Assembly: GCA_021734835.1 (NCBI GenBank) | Contig: JAIPIH010000013.1 | Location: 1 to 64,000 of the forward strand | Direction of reading: 5' to 3' | Length of the DNA: 64,000 nt | Source of the DNA: Candidatus Cloacimonadota bacterium | GTDB taxonomy: Bacteria; Cloacimonadota; Cloacimonadia; Cloacimonadales; TCS61 | Shown here: piece after piece, positions 8,424 to 16,549 of the stretch | Numbering within the stretch: the stretch's first letter is position 1 | Layout of the letters: every line of letters starts with the position of its first letter | Made by a program: the position numbers and the translations under genes | The notes under the pieces: model-generated | What the model saw: only the letters and a program-made list of their open reading frames with translations | What the model was told of the DNA's origin: nothing | Database searches by the model: none

Positions 8424-9650
8424 TTAAAATCCCCAATCTATATGCGCTACCGGCAGTTTTAAAGTATTATCAAGTTTTTTAAGCAGCTCATCCGGTGCTT
8501 CGACCCCATCGGAATAGACCAGTGCAGACGCCGGTAGAATTCCGAACCATAGCCTTGTAAAGGCTCCAACAGAGGCTTTTAAGGTTGGAAGATCTTTTTG
8601 TGTTCCCTTTTTGGCAATTGAATTCTGGCCTAATGTAACTTTGTAATCTCCAGTAAGGCCATGCCACTTTACATTACCCGCCAGATACTTACTGATCGGA
8701 TCAGATAATTGCAAATTGAAACTAAGGTTATCACAATTCAAATGCGTTTTTTCGATACAACTTTCCAAATTTAATATTCTGAACTGCCAAAAACTACCTG
8801 TTGATATGTAATTTTGAAATTCAGATTTTCGTGTCATCCTCTTAGTTAAAAATGGTTTATTGATAAAATCCTGCATGTTTATAAATGGCGGTTCAAACAT
8901 TCTGATCATTAAAATCTGTTCTTCAAAACTTTTTAATAAAGCCAGTAGATCCATTAATTGTTCTAAGTTTTGATAAGCCATCCAGCTAACCCATAACGGC
9001 CCTGCTTCCTTACCTTTGCCATAAAGACAAACATGATGAGTGATATTACCTTCCTCATCCTGAAAGCCAAGACAGATACTTTTTTCCGGTTTACCCATTT
9101 CAGAGTACGTAGTAATTTCAGGTAAAGTTACACCCCCATGACAGGACAATCTCCTCGCCCGACTTTTATGAATTTTTTTGAAATCTTTATCAGTGAAGCG
9201 GATAGGAGTTTTCGGTTTAACGGGAATATCAAGCTTAGCCGGAGTAAAATGAATTATGTTCTCGTATCCTCCATTTCCAAAACCGATCTGATTATAAAAT
9301 CCTTGATCAAATATGGTCAATGCACCGATATCAGCACCATTTTGAGCATCAAGAGCTAATCTGGTAGCATTAAGTCTGCTGCCGTAACCTTTTTTTCTTG
9401 CTAGGAAACTGGCATTAACTCCTGTGACCGCTGAGAGCGTTAATTTGCTGTCCAGATACCGCATAGAACCAATAATACTATTAACAATAACTTCAACTTC
9501 GTTATTCAATTCCAGAACAATAGAATTCGCCTTCGGTAAATAATCATTCAGATATTTATTTTTTTTTATATCGTGTACCCAGCCACATTCATTCAATATC
9601 CTAAATGCGTTATCTCTATCTTTTTTTGGATCATAATTTCTGTATTTCAT
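8424..9650 (-). CDS. Eis-like GNAT acetyltransferase (GNAT plus SCP2-type C-terminus)
   Basis: A 408-residue protein with the architecture of the Eis family: an N-terminal GNAT domain (VIVNSIIGSMRYL, then SAVTGVNASFLARKKGYGSRLN around the acetyl-CoA loop), a middle GNAT-like region (FEEQILMIRMFEPPFINM) and a C-terminal SCP2-like domain with VGAFTRLWFGILPAS. Family members acetylate amines of varied substrates, including aminoglycosides in Mycobacterium; the substrate here is unknown. The start is set at the ATG with AAGGAG six bases upstream; an upstream TTG (9668) would add six residues but lacks such a site. Confidence 0.8.
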   Translation of the reverse strand: MKYRNYDPKKDRDNAFRILNECGWVHDIKKNKYLNDYLPKANSIVLELNNEVEVIVNSIIGSMRYLDSKLTLSAVTGVNASFLARKKGYGSRLNATRLALDAQNGADIGALTIFDQGFYNQIGFGNGGYENIIHFTPAKLDIPVKPKTPIRFTDKDFKKIHKSRARRLSCHGGVTLPEITTYSEMGKPEKSICLGFQDEEGNITHHVCLYGKGKEAGPLWVSWMAYQNLEQLMDLLALLKSFEEQILMIRMFEPPFINMQDFINKPFLTKRMTRKSEFQNYISTGSFWQFRILNLESCIEKTHLNCDNLSFNLQLSDPISKYLAGNVKWHGLTGDYKVTLGQNSIAKKGTQKDLPTLKASVGAFTRLWFGILPASALVYSDGVEAPDELLKKLDNTLKLPVAHIDWGF

Positions 9651-9683
9651 ATTCTGCTCCTTCTTCAAAAAAATGATTATGTA

Positions 9684-9845
9684 TCACTTTTGAGAGAGTA
9701 TATTCTCTTCTTCTAACTTTCTACTCAAGTATTTTCTGACCGCTTTCCGGCTTTTTTTCTTGAACCAGCGTTTACTGAACGTATGAGCATCATCAGGATG
9801 TGAAGGCCTCTTACGTGTGTATAGCTTTTTGTGTCCTTTTTCCAT
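9684..9845 (-). CDS. Small highly basic protein (53 aa), unknown
   Basis: A 53-residue frame starting MEKGHKKLYTRKRPSHPDDA, very rich in Lys and Arg, with FSKRWFKKKSRKAVRKYL in the centre and an acidic LEEEN near the end. AGGAGAT lies five bases before the ATG, which is strong support for translation. The composition suggests a nucleic-acid- or ribosome-associated protein, but I do not recognise a family. It sits between hflX and the Eis-like gene on the same strand, about 70 bp after the hflX stop, so it may be cotranscribed with hflX. Confidence 0.65.
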   Translation of the reverse strand: MEKGHKKLYTRKRPSHPDDAHTFSKRWFKKKSRKAVRKYLSRKLEEENILSQK

Positions 9846-9915
9846 AGTATCTCCTAGTAGAAAGTATTAATCATGTGCAAGTTATTTTACAAATATTCAC
9901 TTTCTACCTGTGTAC

Positions 9916-11184
9916 TCAAATATTCTCTGAACTCACTACATATTTCACAAAATGCGAAAGATCCTCGCGATTGATAACCGCGATTATGCTAACACCATTT
10001 TCCAGATAATCAACATTTTCAATATCAGCCAGTTTATGCAAATTATTCACAGTTTTTTGTTCTGTATGCGGAATAAGCAATTTATATTTTTTAGCATTGT
10101 GCAGTTTATCATCTATCAGGTCTAGTAAACCGGCAATATTCTCCCCGCTTTTAGCAGAAACTAGAATAGGCTTCTTCCTGGAATTAACTCTTTCTTTCAA
10201 TATAATGGGATCTACTTTATCAAGTTTGTTTAAGACCATGAACTGTGGTATTTTTTCAGCATCAATTTGCACCAAGACCTTATTTACTTCCTCAATATAA
10301 TTCTCAAAATTATCATCCGAAATATCAATTATATGCAGAAGCAGGTCTGCATCTCGTACATCCTGCAACGTTGCTCTGAATGATGCGATCAGATGATGCG
10401 GTAGATCGGAAATAAATCCGACAGTATCCGATAATATAAGATCCCTTCCTTTTGAGAGTTTCAACTTCCGCGTTGTAGTTTCCAAGGTAGCAAATAGTTT
10501 ATCTTCCACAAGTACACCGGCATCTGTAAGTCGGTTGAACAGGGTAGATTTTCCTGCATTGGTGTAACCGATAAGACATACTTTTTTAATCTTATCTCTC
10601 TGGTTTCTTTGTATTTCTTTTTGTCGATCAACTTTAACCAGTTCTTTCTTAACTTGGGATATTTCATGTCTGATGATCCTTCTATCGACTTCAATTTGCT
10701 TCTCACCCATTCCTCGTGCTGCTCCGCTCATCCCGGCAGCTCTTCCCTTTTCTCTGTCTAAATGACTCCATAATTTTTTCAATCGAGGTAATTGATATTG
10801 CAATTCTGCTAATCTCACCTGTAACTGAGCCTCTCTGGATCTTGCATGCTCGTGGAAGATATTCAGAATCACTTCTGTTCGGTCGATCGCTTCCAGCTCA
10901 AATTCTTTCTCGATATTTCTATTTTGACTGGCAGAAAGTTCGTTATCAAAGATCAACACACCGGGAAATTCAGATCCGGTTTCATTGATCACCTTTTCCA
11001 AAAATCCCTTACCTGCATAAAAAGCTGCATCTGGTCTCTGCCTATTCTGTATAAATTGCCCTACGACTTCTAAGCCGGCAGTATCAGTTAGTCTAGCCAG
11101 CTCTTTAAGACAGTTTTCCTTCTTACTAAATTCAATTTTATTTAAACAAACTCCTATCAGTATAGCTTTATTATTATCTAACAC
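9916..11184 (-). CDS. hflX: Ribosome-associated GTPase HflX
   Basis: A 422-residue HflX. The N-terminal HflX domain (1-190) contains FEREKGRAA-type sequence (DREKGRAAGMSGAARGMGEKQIE), and the GTPase domain has G1 GYTNAGKST (206-214), G3 DTVGF (253-257), G4 NKLD (319-322) and G5 SAK (344). HflX splits stalled or idle ribosomes, and relatives in Listeria and mycobacteria give resistance to macrolides and lincosamides. Translation starts at GTG 11184 with AGAGGT a few bases upstream. The 5' region has a leader peptide frame and an intrinsic terminator about 50 bp before the start, suggesting attenuation. Confidence 0.96.
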   Translation of the reverse strand: MLDNNKAILIGVCLNKIEFSKKENCLKELARLTDTAGLEVVGQFIQNRQRPDAAFYAGKGFLEKVINETGSEFPGVLIFDNELSASQNRNIEKEFELEAIDRTEVILNIFHEHARSREAQLQVRLAELQYQLPRLKKLWSHLDREKGRAAGMSGAARGMGEKQIEVDRRIIRHEISQVKKELVKVDRQKEIQRNQRDKIKKVCLIGYTNAGKSTLFNRLTDAGVLVEDKLFATLETTTRKLKLSKGRDLILSDTVGFISDLPHHLIASFRATLQDVRDADLLLHIIDISDDNFENYIEEVNKVLVQIDAEKIPQFMVLNKLDKVDPIILKERVNSRKKPILVSAKSGENIAGLLDLIDDKLHNAKKYKLLIPHTEQKTVNNLHKLADIENVDYLENGVSIIAVINREDLSHFVKYVVSSENI

Positions 11185-11237
11185 AATTACCTCTTTTCAT
11201 CTAATACTTATCCAATTATTAAGTTCTCTTTTTTCTT

Positions 11238-11269
11238 AAAAAAAAGCTCGCAGGGTTTTCCCACGAGCT
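11238..11269 (-). terminator. Intrinsic terminator in the hflX leader
   Basis: Read on the minus strand, AGCTCG pairs with CGAGCT, with an inner GGG/CCC stem around an AAAA loop, and eight T residues follow. It lies about 50 bp upstream of the hflX start and downstream of the leader reading frame, so read-through would be needed to express hflX from an upstream promoter. Confidence 0.8.
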
Positions 11270-11408
11270 AAGATTATTATTCTTTAATTTAAAATTATGG
11301 GATTTGCCCTTTTATCGGACCAATCCCGCTAAATGCAGTTAAAAGTTCAACCTTATTTATTTTACCTTTTCAGGGTTTAAAATTTAGTTACAGGGGATTG
11401 GTTTCCCG

Positions 11409-11456
11409 CTAGGTAATAGCAACCTTTGTGTTTCTACCTTTCATTGTATTGATCAT
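11409..11456 (-). CDS. Leader peptide of hflX (15 aa)
   Basis: The frame encodes MINTMKGRNTKVAIT and ends in TAG. GGAGG lies five bases before the ATG, an excellent ribosome-binding site for so short a frame. It is followed by competing inverted repeats and a terminator ahead of hflX. The peptide is not similar to known attenuator peptides that I can name, and it lacks a run of one amino acid, so amino-acid-starvation control is less likely than sensing of slow or drug-stalled ribosomes. Confidence 0.55.
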   Translation of the reverse strand: MINTMKGRNTKVAIT

Positions 11457-11499
11457 GCCAACCTCCAAAATTTATTAACTGTTTTAAATCAGCAAAGTG

Positions 11500-11528
11500 A
11501 TATTTTCTGATCTTATCATCTTCGTCAA
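11500..11528 (-). promoter_or_regulatory. Possible promoter of the hflX leader
   Basis: TTGACG (11528-11523) is a good -35 match. A 17-bp spacer leads to AAATAT, a poor -10 box. It lies just after the stop of the 74-residue gene and before the leader frame. The -10 is weak, so this is tentative. Confidence 0.25.
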
Positions 11529-11546
11529 TCTTTTTCTATCTTCCTT

Positions 11547-11771
11547 TTAAAGTAGGATGATCTCTCCAGTGCCTTGCGCTCTTACTATTTGCATGGAAAG
11601 CCATGATTGTGCTTCCTGTTCATCGATAAATTCTCGACTCGATGTGAAAGTATCATCATTATTATAAAATCGCCAATAAACTGTATGATTATCTTCATTA
11701 CGCAGTATCGTCATTTTAAATACATTTTCAATATTAACGAATTTATTCTTTTTCACTTCAATGATTATCAT
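11547..11771 (-). CDS. Small hypothetical protein (74 aa)
   Basis: A 74-residue protein starting MIIIEVKKNKFVNIENVFKM, with alternating strand-like segments and no signal peptide or membrane segment. No family recognised. The start is chosen at the ATG with GGAGGG three bases upstream; a longer frame from TTG 11807 would overlap the preceding gene and lacks a ribosome-binding site. It follows the GyrI-like gene by about 30 bp on the same strand and is probably cotranscribed with it. Confidence 0.65.
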   Translation of the reverse strand: MIIIEVKKNKFVNIENVFKMTILRNEDNHTVYWRFYNNDDTFTSSREFIDEQEAQSWLSMQIVRAQGTGEIILL

Positions 11772-11803
11772 AAACCCTCCATTCTTGGCTTTATAATTTG
11801 TTT

Positions 11804-12313
11804 TCAAAAAATCAGATCTTCAGTTAGATCATCCAGCGTTTTTTTTGCGATAGGAATATGAATATCCATTTGAGAATCTTCTTCGCCATATTTAAAACGA
11901 GCATCATACCATTCAATCTCATCCGCTTCGATCAAAGTATAATCGCTTTCGGGCAGCCATTTATCGTAGATATAATCATAAGTTTCACTCAAATTATCCA
12001 AACTGCCAATATGAGTAAAAACAGCAACTAATTGAGGAGGTAATTCGCGGTATTCCATCCCCTTTGGTATTTTACTGTCCTCCTTTACCACTTTACAGGC
12101 CATGTAACTGAATTCGGTTTCATTCTGCTCGTTCAAATCGGGTTTATAAATGCATATACCCAAAGAACAATCAGGAACAGCATTTTTTTCCAATTCATCT
12201 GTTCTGACTATGAATTCATTCCATAATTGCGGAATTTCGTTTGCGTTAATATTAGTTTTTATCTTCAATCCGACAACTTTGAGTGGTTCACGTTCCACAA
12301 TAATTACTTTCAT
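11804..12313 (-). CDS. GyrI-like / AraC effector-binding domain protein
   Basis: A 169-residue stand-alone GyrI-like domain. Typical features are the N-terminal VEREPLKVVGLKIK, the mid-protein FSYMACKVVKED and ELPPQLVAVFTHIGSLDNLSETY, and the C-terminal IEWYDARF followed by DIHIPIAKK. Such domains bind small molecules, either as effector domains of AraC/MerR regulators or alone, as in SbmC/GyrI. There is no DNA-binding domain. AAAGGA precedes the ATG. It is divergent from the potassium channel gene, with a 135-bp AT-rich spacer. Confidence 0.85.
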   Translation of the reverse strand: MKVIIVEREPLKVVGLKIKTNINANEIPQLWNEFIVRTDELEKNAVPDCSLGICIYKPDLNEQNETEFSYMACKVVKEDSKIPKGMEYRELPPQLVAVFTHIGSLDNLSETYDYIYDKWLPESDYTLIEADEIEWYDARFKYGEEDSQMDIHIPIAKKTLDDLTEDLIF

Positions 12314-12448
12314 TTAATAATCCTTTTTTATTTTATATAAACAAAAAGCAGCATTAATCACAATTGTCAAATAAAAATCCTTGCAAAAAAAATAGCGATC
12401 TCTAGATTATAACCTGAATTTGATTTGAATCAACACTTTCGAGGTAAT

Positions 12449-13606
12449 GTGAAACTAAAAAGAAAGTTTTATCGGGAATTAAATAAGAACAGACATATTT
12501 TACAGTTGTTAAAAAATGTAATTCTTATCTGTATAGTAATTCTAGCTGGTGCAATAGCTGTCTTAGCTGTCGAATTCAATAATGCGGATAGCACAATAAG
12601 TGTCTTTTTTGATGCTATTTGGTGGGCACTTGTAACAATCACAACAGTGGGCTATGGAGATCTTGTACCCATCACTTTCTGGGGCAGGATGATCGGTATA
12701 GTTTTTATTTTTCTAGGATTTATCATCTTCTCAACTTTTACAGCATTTATCGCAAGTACTTTTATTGATAAAAAAATCAAGGAGAGAAAAGGTTTGAATA
12801 AAATAACAGATAGAAATCATGTATTGATTTGCGGATGGAATAATAGTGCAAGAAAAATTCTTGATTATCTAAGCGAATTAGATCCTAAGGATATTCCAAA
12901 TATTGTATTAGTAAACGAATTGTCGGAAGGTGTTTTTTCTTCTTTGCAGAATCATTATCCTGACCTGCAAATGAAATTTATCAACGGCGATTTTACGAAT
13001 CAAGAAATTCTGATGAAAGCGAATATCAAAGATGCAAAACATATTATACTTTTGTTTGATGAAAGTAAACCTAATATTGCACCTTCTGATGAAAGAACAA
13101 TAATTGCCTCTCACAATATTGCTTACATGAAATTAAAGGGTAAGATCAGTATCCAGCTTCATGATGAGAAATACCTTCCTAACATACGTCGTGAGCGAAT
13201 TTCTAATGTTGTGATCTATGATAACCTAGGTGGCAACCTGCTGGCAAATTCTACTATGAATCCATCAATCCCGGATTTCCTGCAGGAAGTTCTTAAAGCT
13301 GCCGAGGGTAAAGGTTTCAAAGAGATGAAGATCCCATACAGTTTTGTGAATAAATCTTATAAAGAACTCTCCAATAATTTGAAAGATGAACATAACCTGA
13401 TCGCCTTAGGTATTATTTCTGTTTACCCGGAAGTTTCAATTGAGGAGATAGTTTCTGATGATACATCATCAATTGATCAATTTATTAAAAGGCAGTTTGA
13501 AGAATCAGGGAAGAAATTTCAAACTGAAAATGTGAGGAATCATGTAAAGCTAAAACCCGACAATGATTACATAATTCAGGATACTGATAAAGTTATTGTG
13601 TTATAG
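12449..13606 (+). CDS. RCK-domain potassium channel
   Basis: A 385-residue two-transmembrane potassium channel. The first membrane segment (about residues 20-42) is followed by a pore helix and the selectivity filter TVGYGD (about 66-71), then a second membrane segment (FIFLGFIIFSTFTAFIAS). The cytoplasmic part has a TrkA-N/RCK domain opening with HVLICGWNNSARKILDYL and a C-terminal TrkA-C-like segment ending in DTDKVIVL. The GTG start is chosen because GAGGT lies four bases before it; a TTG eight codons upstream is the longest option. The next gene, eight bases downstream, encodes a free cyclic-nucleotide-binding domain. Confidence 0.9.
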   Translation: MKLKRKFYRELNKNRHILQLLKNVILICIVILAGAIAVLAVEFNNADSTISVFFDAIWWALVTITTVGYGDLVPITFWGRMIGIVFIFLGFIIFSTFTAFIASTFIDKKIKERKGLNKITDRNHVLICGWNNSARKILDYLSELDPKDIPNIVLVNELSEGVFSSLQNHYPDLQMKFINGDFTNQEILMKANIKDAKHIILLFDESKPNIAPSDERTIIASHNIAYMKLKGKISIQLHDEKYLPNIRRERISNVVIYDNLGGNLLANSTMNPSIPDFLQEVLKAAEGKGFKEMKIPYSFVNKSYKELSNNLKDEHNLIALGIISVYPEVSIEEIVSDDTSSIDQFIKRQFEESGKKFQTENVRNHVKLKPDNDYIIQDTDKVIVL

Positions 13607-13614
13607 GAGACATT

Positions 13615-14106
13615 ATGGATATCCAATTTTTAAAAAAAGTGAGTCTCGTTAAAGAGCTGTCCGGTACTGAATTAAATATTTTCGCAGCTAAATTGAAAAC
13701 CGAGAAATACAGAGAAGGTGATCATTTGATCAAAGAGGATCAGGAAAGCGACAAGCTTTTTATATTATATAAAGGTAAGATAAATATTTCGAAAAAAATG
13801 TCATTGATCGATGAACAGCAGCAAATTGATAAGACTTTTATCACTTTGAGCTCTGGTGATCATGCTTTTTTTGGTGAGATCGGACTTCTTGGGCTGCATA
13901 AAAGAACAGCTACTTGTATTGCAAAAACTGATTGTACATTATTTACGATCGTACACAAAGATTTTTTGAGTGTCTGTAAGACAAATCCAGAAATTGGTTT
14001 TAAAATATTACTTGAAATATCCAGAAAACTCTCTCAGTTATTAGAAAAAACCAATGAGGATGTTTTAAAACTTACAACTGCTTTGATCTATGCCCTAAAA
14101 AGTTAA
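13615..14106 (+). CDS. Stand-alone cyclic-nucleotide-binding domain protein
   Basis: A 163-residue protein made of a single CRP-type nucleotide-binding domain. It has LIKEDQESDKLFILYKGKI and the phosphate-binding cassette FFGEIGLLGLHKRTATCIA, in which the usual Glu and Arg are present. A C-terminal helical segment follows (LLEISRKLSQLLEKTNEDVL). There is no helix-turn-helix, so it is not a CRP-type transcription factor. The ribosome-binding site GGAG overlaps the end of the channel gene, which implies tight coupling. The obvious inference is that it regulates the channel in trans. Confidence 0.9.
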   Translation: MDIQFLKKVSLVKELSGTELNIFAAKLKTEKYREGDHLIKEDQESDKLFILYKGKINISKKMSLIDEQQQIDKTFITLSSGDHAFFGEIGLLGLHKRTATCIAKTDCTLFTIVHKDFLSVCKTNPEIGFKILLEISRKLSQLLEKTNEDVLKLTTALIYALKS

Positions 14107-14246
14107 ACTCAAATAAATTCCCCCTTTTTAACACTCCCCTATATTTCTGCAGGCTTCACTCCTTATCCAAATTAAATTTTAAAAAACAACTTGCTAGGTT
14201 TTTTATCAGTTTTAATTATTGTGTAAAGTTATGCAGGAGGTAAAAT

Positions 14247-15896
14247 ATGCTGAAAGAGACATTAACTTCTTTATTTGAAAAAAGTATAATCCAAAACTGG
14301 GAATTGGAGGCATTTTCTGATTATGAGTCAGATACTATAACCTATTCACATGTAGCGGACAGGATAATGTTCTTACATGAGTTATTCAGAAATTACAATG
14401 TTAAAGCTGGCAATAAAATTGCGATCATTGGTAAAAATTCCAGTAACTGGGCAATAACCTATCTGGCAACAGTCAGCTTTGGAGCTGTTATTGTCCCTAT
14501 CCTTCCGGATTTTAAACCTGATGATGTCCATCATATAGTAAACCACTCAGATTCAGTATTATTATTTTCTTCTGATCAGATATTTGATGATTTGGATGAA
14601 TCTGTGATGACTAATCTTTTGGGAGTGCTCTCCATTAAGGATTTTTCTATCTTGTATTCGGATAAAAAATCAGTTAAAGAAATAATAAAAACATTAGAGA
14701 AATCGTATTTAGATAATTTTGATTCAGAACTAACCAAACAAAATTTTCATCTGAAGACTATCAAAAATGATAAATTAGCTGTAATTGTATATACTTCAGG
14801 AACCACAGGTTTCTCGAAAGGTGTTATGCTGTCACACAACAGTCTTGTAGCTAACATTCAATTTGCCCAGGTACATATGCCCTTGGATAAAGGCGATACA
14901 ATCGTTTCATTTTTACCTATCGCTCATGTATTTGGCTGTGCTTTCGAATTTCTGTTTCCTTTCTGCAGTGGTTGTCATATAACTTTTTTAGGTAAAACAC
15001 CCTCACCAAAGGTAATTTTAAAAGCTTTTGGGGAAGTCCATCCCAGACTAATTCTTTCTGTTCCTCTTGTTATAGAAAAAATCTATAAAAAACAGATCAA
15101 ACCGATCCTGAATAAAAATACTATAAAGTTATTACTTCAAATCCCAATGACCAGAAAATTACTTTATAAAAAAATAAATGCAAAACTTACAACCGTTTTC
15201 GGATCGGATTTCAGGGAAATCGTGATCGGAGGTGCACCCTTAAATGCCGAAGTAGAGCAATTTCTCCATGATATTGGTTTTAGATTTACAATTGGATACG
15301 GGATGTCGGAATGTGGTCCTTTGATTAGTTATACAGGTTGGAAAAACTACAGATTACAATCGACCGGACAAATAGTGGATACAATGAAAGTGAAAATAGA
15401 CTCTGCTGATCAATATAATGATATTGGCGAAATAATGGTGCGGGGAGATAATGTTATGAACGGATACTACAAAAATCCGGAAGCGACTAAAAAAGTACTT
15501 GATAAAGATGGCTGGTTACGGACAGGAGATCTTGGTGTGATTGATAAGGATAATTTTATTTATATCAAAGGTCGAAGTAAAAGTATGATCCTCGGTTCAT
15601 CCGGAAAGAACATTTATCCTGAAGAACTGGAAGCTAAATTAAATAATTTATCTTTTGTCCAGGAATCTCTTGTAGTAGAGAAAAATGGACAATTAGTTGC
15701 ATTAGTATATCCCGATATGGAACTGATCGACAAAAATAACATTTCAGAAAGTGCTTTGGAAGAGATCATGGAGAAAAACAAGCAGGAAATGAATGATACT
15801 TTTCCCTCATATATGCGCATTACAAAAATTGAAATCTATCCGGAAGAATTCGAAAAAACTCCCAAGAAAAGTATAAAAAGGTTTCTTTATTCCTAA
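14247..15896 (+). CDS. AMP-binding acyl-CoA synthetase
   Basis: A 549-residue member of the ANL superfamily, closest in style to long-chain fatty acid:CoA ligases. The P-loop motif is VYTSGTTGFSKGVMLSHNS near residue 180, the A5 motif is IGYGMSECGP, and the A7/A8 region reads LRTGDLGVIDKDNFIYIKGR. The C-terminal Lys in KTPKKSIKRFL is the likely adenylation lysine. Such enzymes activate fatty acids to acyl-CoA through an acyl-AMP intermediate. AGGAGG precedes the ATG. It is followed after 13 bp by an anchored protein of unknown role. Chain-length preference is not evident. Confidence 0.92.
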   Translation: MLKETLTSLFEKSIIQNWELEAFSDYESDTITYSHVADRIMFLHELFRNYNVKAGNKIAIIGKNSSNWAITYLATVSFGAVIVPILPDFKPDDVHHIVNHSDSVLLFSSDQIFDDLDESVMTNLLGVLSIKDFSILYSDKKSVKEIIKTLEKSYLDNFDSELTKQNFHLKTIKNDKLAVIVYTSGTTGFSKGVMLSHNSLVANIQFAQVHMPLDKGDTIVSFLPIAHVFGCAFEFLFPFCSGCHITFLGKTPSPKVILKAFGEVHPRLILSVPLVIEKIYKKQIKPILNKNTIKLLLQIPMTRKLLYKKINAKLTTVFGSDFREIVIGGAPLNAEVEQFLHDIGFRFTIGYGMSECGPLISYTGWKNYRLQSTGQIVDTMKVKIDSADQYNDIGEIMVRGDNVMNGYYKNPEATKKVLDKDGWLRTGDLGVIDKDNFIYIKGRSKSMILGSSGKNIYPEELEAKLNNLSFVQESLVVEKNGQLVALVYPDMELIDKNNISESALEEIMEKNKQEMNDTFPSYMRITKIEIYPEEFEKTPKKSIKRFLYS

Positions 15897-15909
15897 AAAG
15901 GCAGTAAAA

Positions 15910-16548
15910 GTGAAAGGGTTGTTAATTGTTATCCTGATCGTATTGGTAGTTGTTGTTGGATATCATTTTTATCGAAAACCTGTCGTTTCAGACGAGGATT
16001 TTACTTCGATCAACACTTTTCCTGATCCGGAACAATATCAAACTTTAGATAATGATAAGATCAAAATCAATAGAAGAGGTTTGGAAGCCCAAATCGAACC
16101 TGTTGCTAAATACAAGGTTTCGGCTGTTGTTCTAAGTAAAAAAAGATATGTATCCGGCTGGTCAGCAATAATATCTCCTCTCGATCTCGCCTTGGGTTGG
16201 GGGGCAGTTGCACAACGTGAAAATCTCGATCACATCAAGACAAAACAAACTTTACGTTGGTATCGCTACCGTTACGATAGTACCTGTACCATAGGATCAG
16301 ATTATATATCATCCCATTCTTCAAATCACCATATTATTCCTGCGAATAAAAATATCAGGAAAGCTGTACTCTTTGCAAAAGTGAATCAAGAAATCGTTCT
16401 TGACGGATATTTAGTTAACGTCTCAGGAAAATTCAAAGCCAGGCCTGTGAGTTGGAACACTAGTAAGACCAGAACTGATACAGGTGATAGATCTTGTGAA
16501 ATAATGTTTGTAACAAGTGTCAGACTTGGGACAAATATATATAGATAA
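15910..16548 (+). CDS. Membrane-anchored hypothetical protein
   Basis: A 212-residue protein with one N-terminal membrane segment (LLIVILIVLVVVVGYHFY) and a periplasmic-side domain. The domain contains VSAVVLSKKRYVSGWSAIISPLDLALGWG and a His-rich stretch (SSHSSNHHIIP), followed by ENLDHIKTKQTLRWYRYRY earlier in the chain. It looks related to proteins of unknown function associated with large multi-helix membrane proteins, but I cannot name a family. The GTG start has only a weak upstream purine run. It ends two bases before the next gene. Confidence 0.7.
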   Translation: MKGLLIVILIVLVVVVGYHFYRKPVVSDEDFTSINTFPDPEQYQTLDNDKIKINRRGLEAQIEPVAKYKVSAVVLSKKRYVSGWSAIISPLDLALGWGAVAQRENLDHIKTKQTLRWYRYRYDSTCTIGSDYISSHSSNHHIIPANKNIRKAVLFAKVNQEIVLDGYLVNVSGKFKARPVSWNTSKTRTDTGDRSCEIMFVTSVRLGTNIYR

Positions 16549-16549
16549 T

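Larger units (their letters stand above)
11238..11466 (-). promoter_or_regulatory. Putative transcription attenuator upstream of hflX
   Basis: The leader carries, in transcript order, the 15-codon frame, ACCAATCCC (11402-11394), GGGATTGGT (11327-11319), AATCCC (11304-11299) and the terminator. The first two form a perfect 9-bp inverted repeat. The second can instead pair over 6 bp with the third, so the two pairings exclude each other. The first box begins seven bases after the leader stop codon, within reach of a ribosome stalled at the end of the leader. How the switch would reach the terminator stem is not obvious from the sequence. This is a structural inference. Confidence 0.5.

Noticed and set aside
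11238-11466. tmRNA or other housekeeping RNA in the hflX leader
   Set aside because: No tag peptide ending in ALAA, no tRNA-like ends, and the terminator sits directly before hflX; an attenuator fits better.
13615-14106. CRP/FNR-type transcription factor
   Set aside because: The protein ends after the nucleotide-binding domain and a short helix, with no helix-turn-helix.
16517-16549. GTG start of the phosphodiesterase inside the upstream gene
   Set aside because: Would overlap the previous gene by 32 bases and add a non-family N-terminus; the ATG at 16550 fits better.
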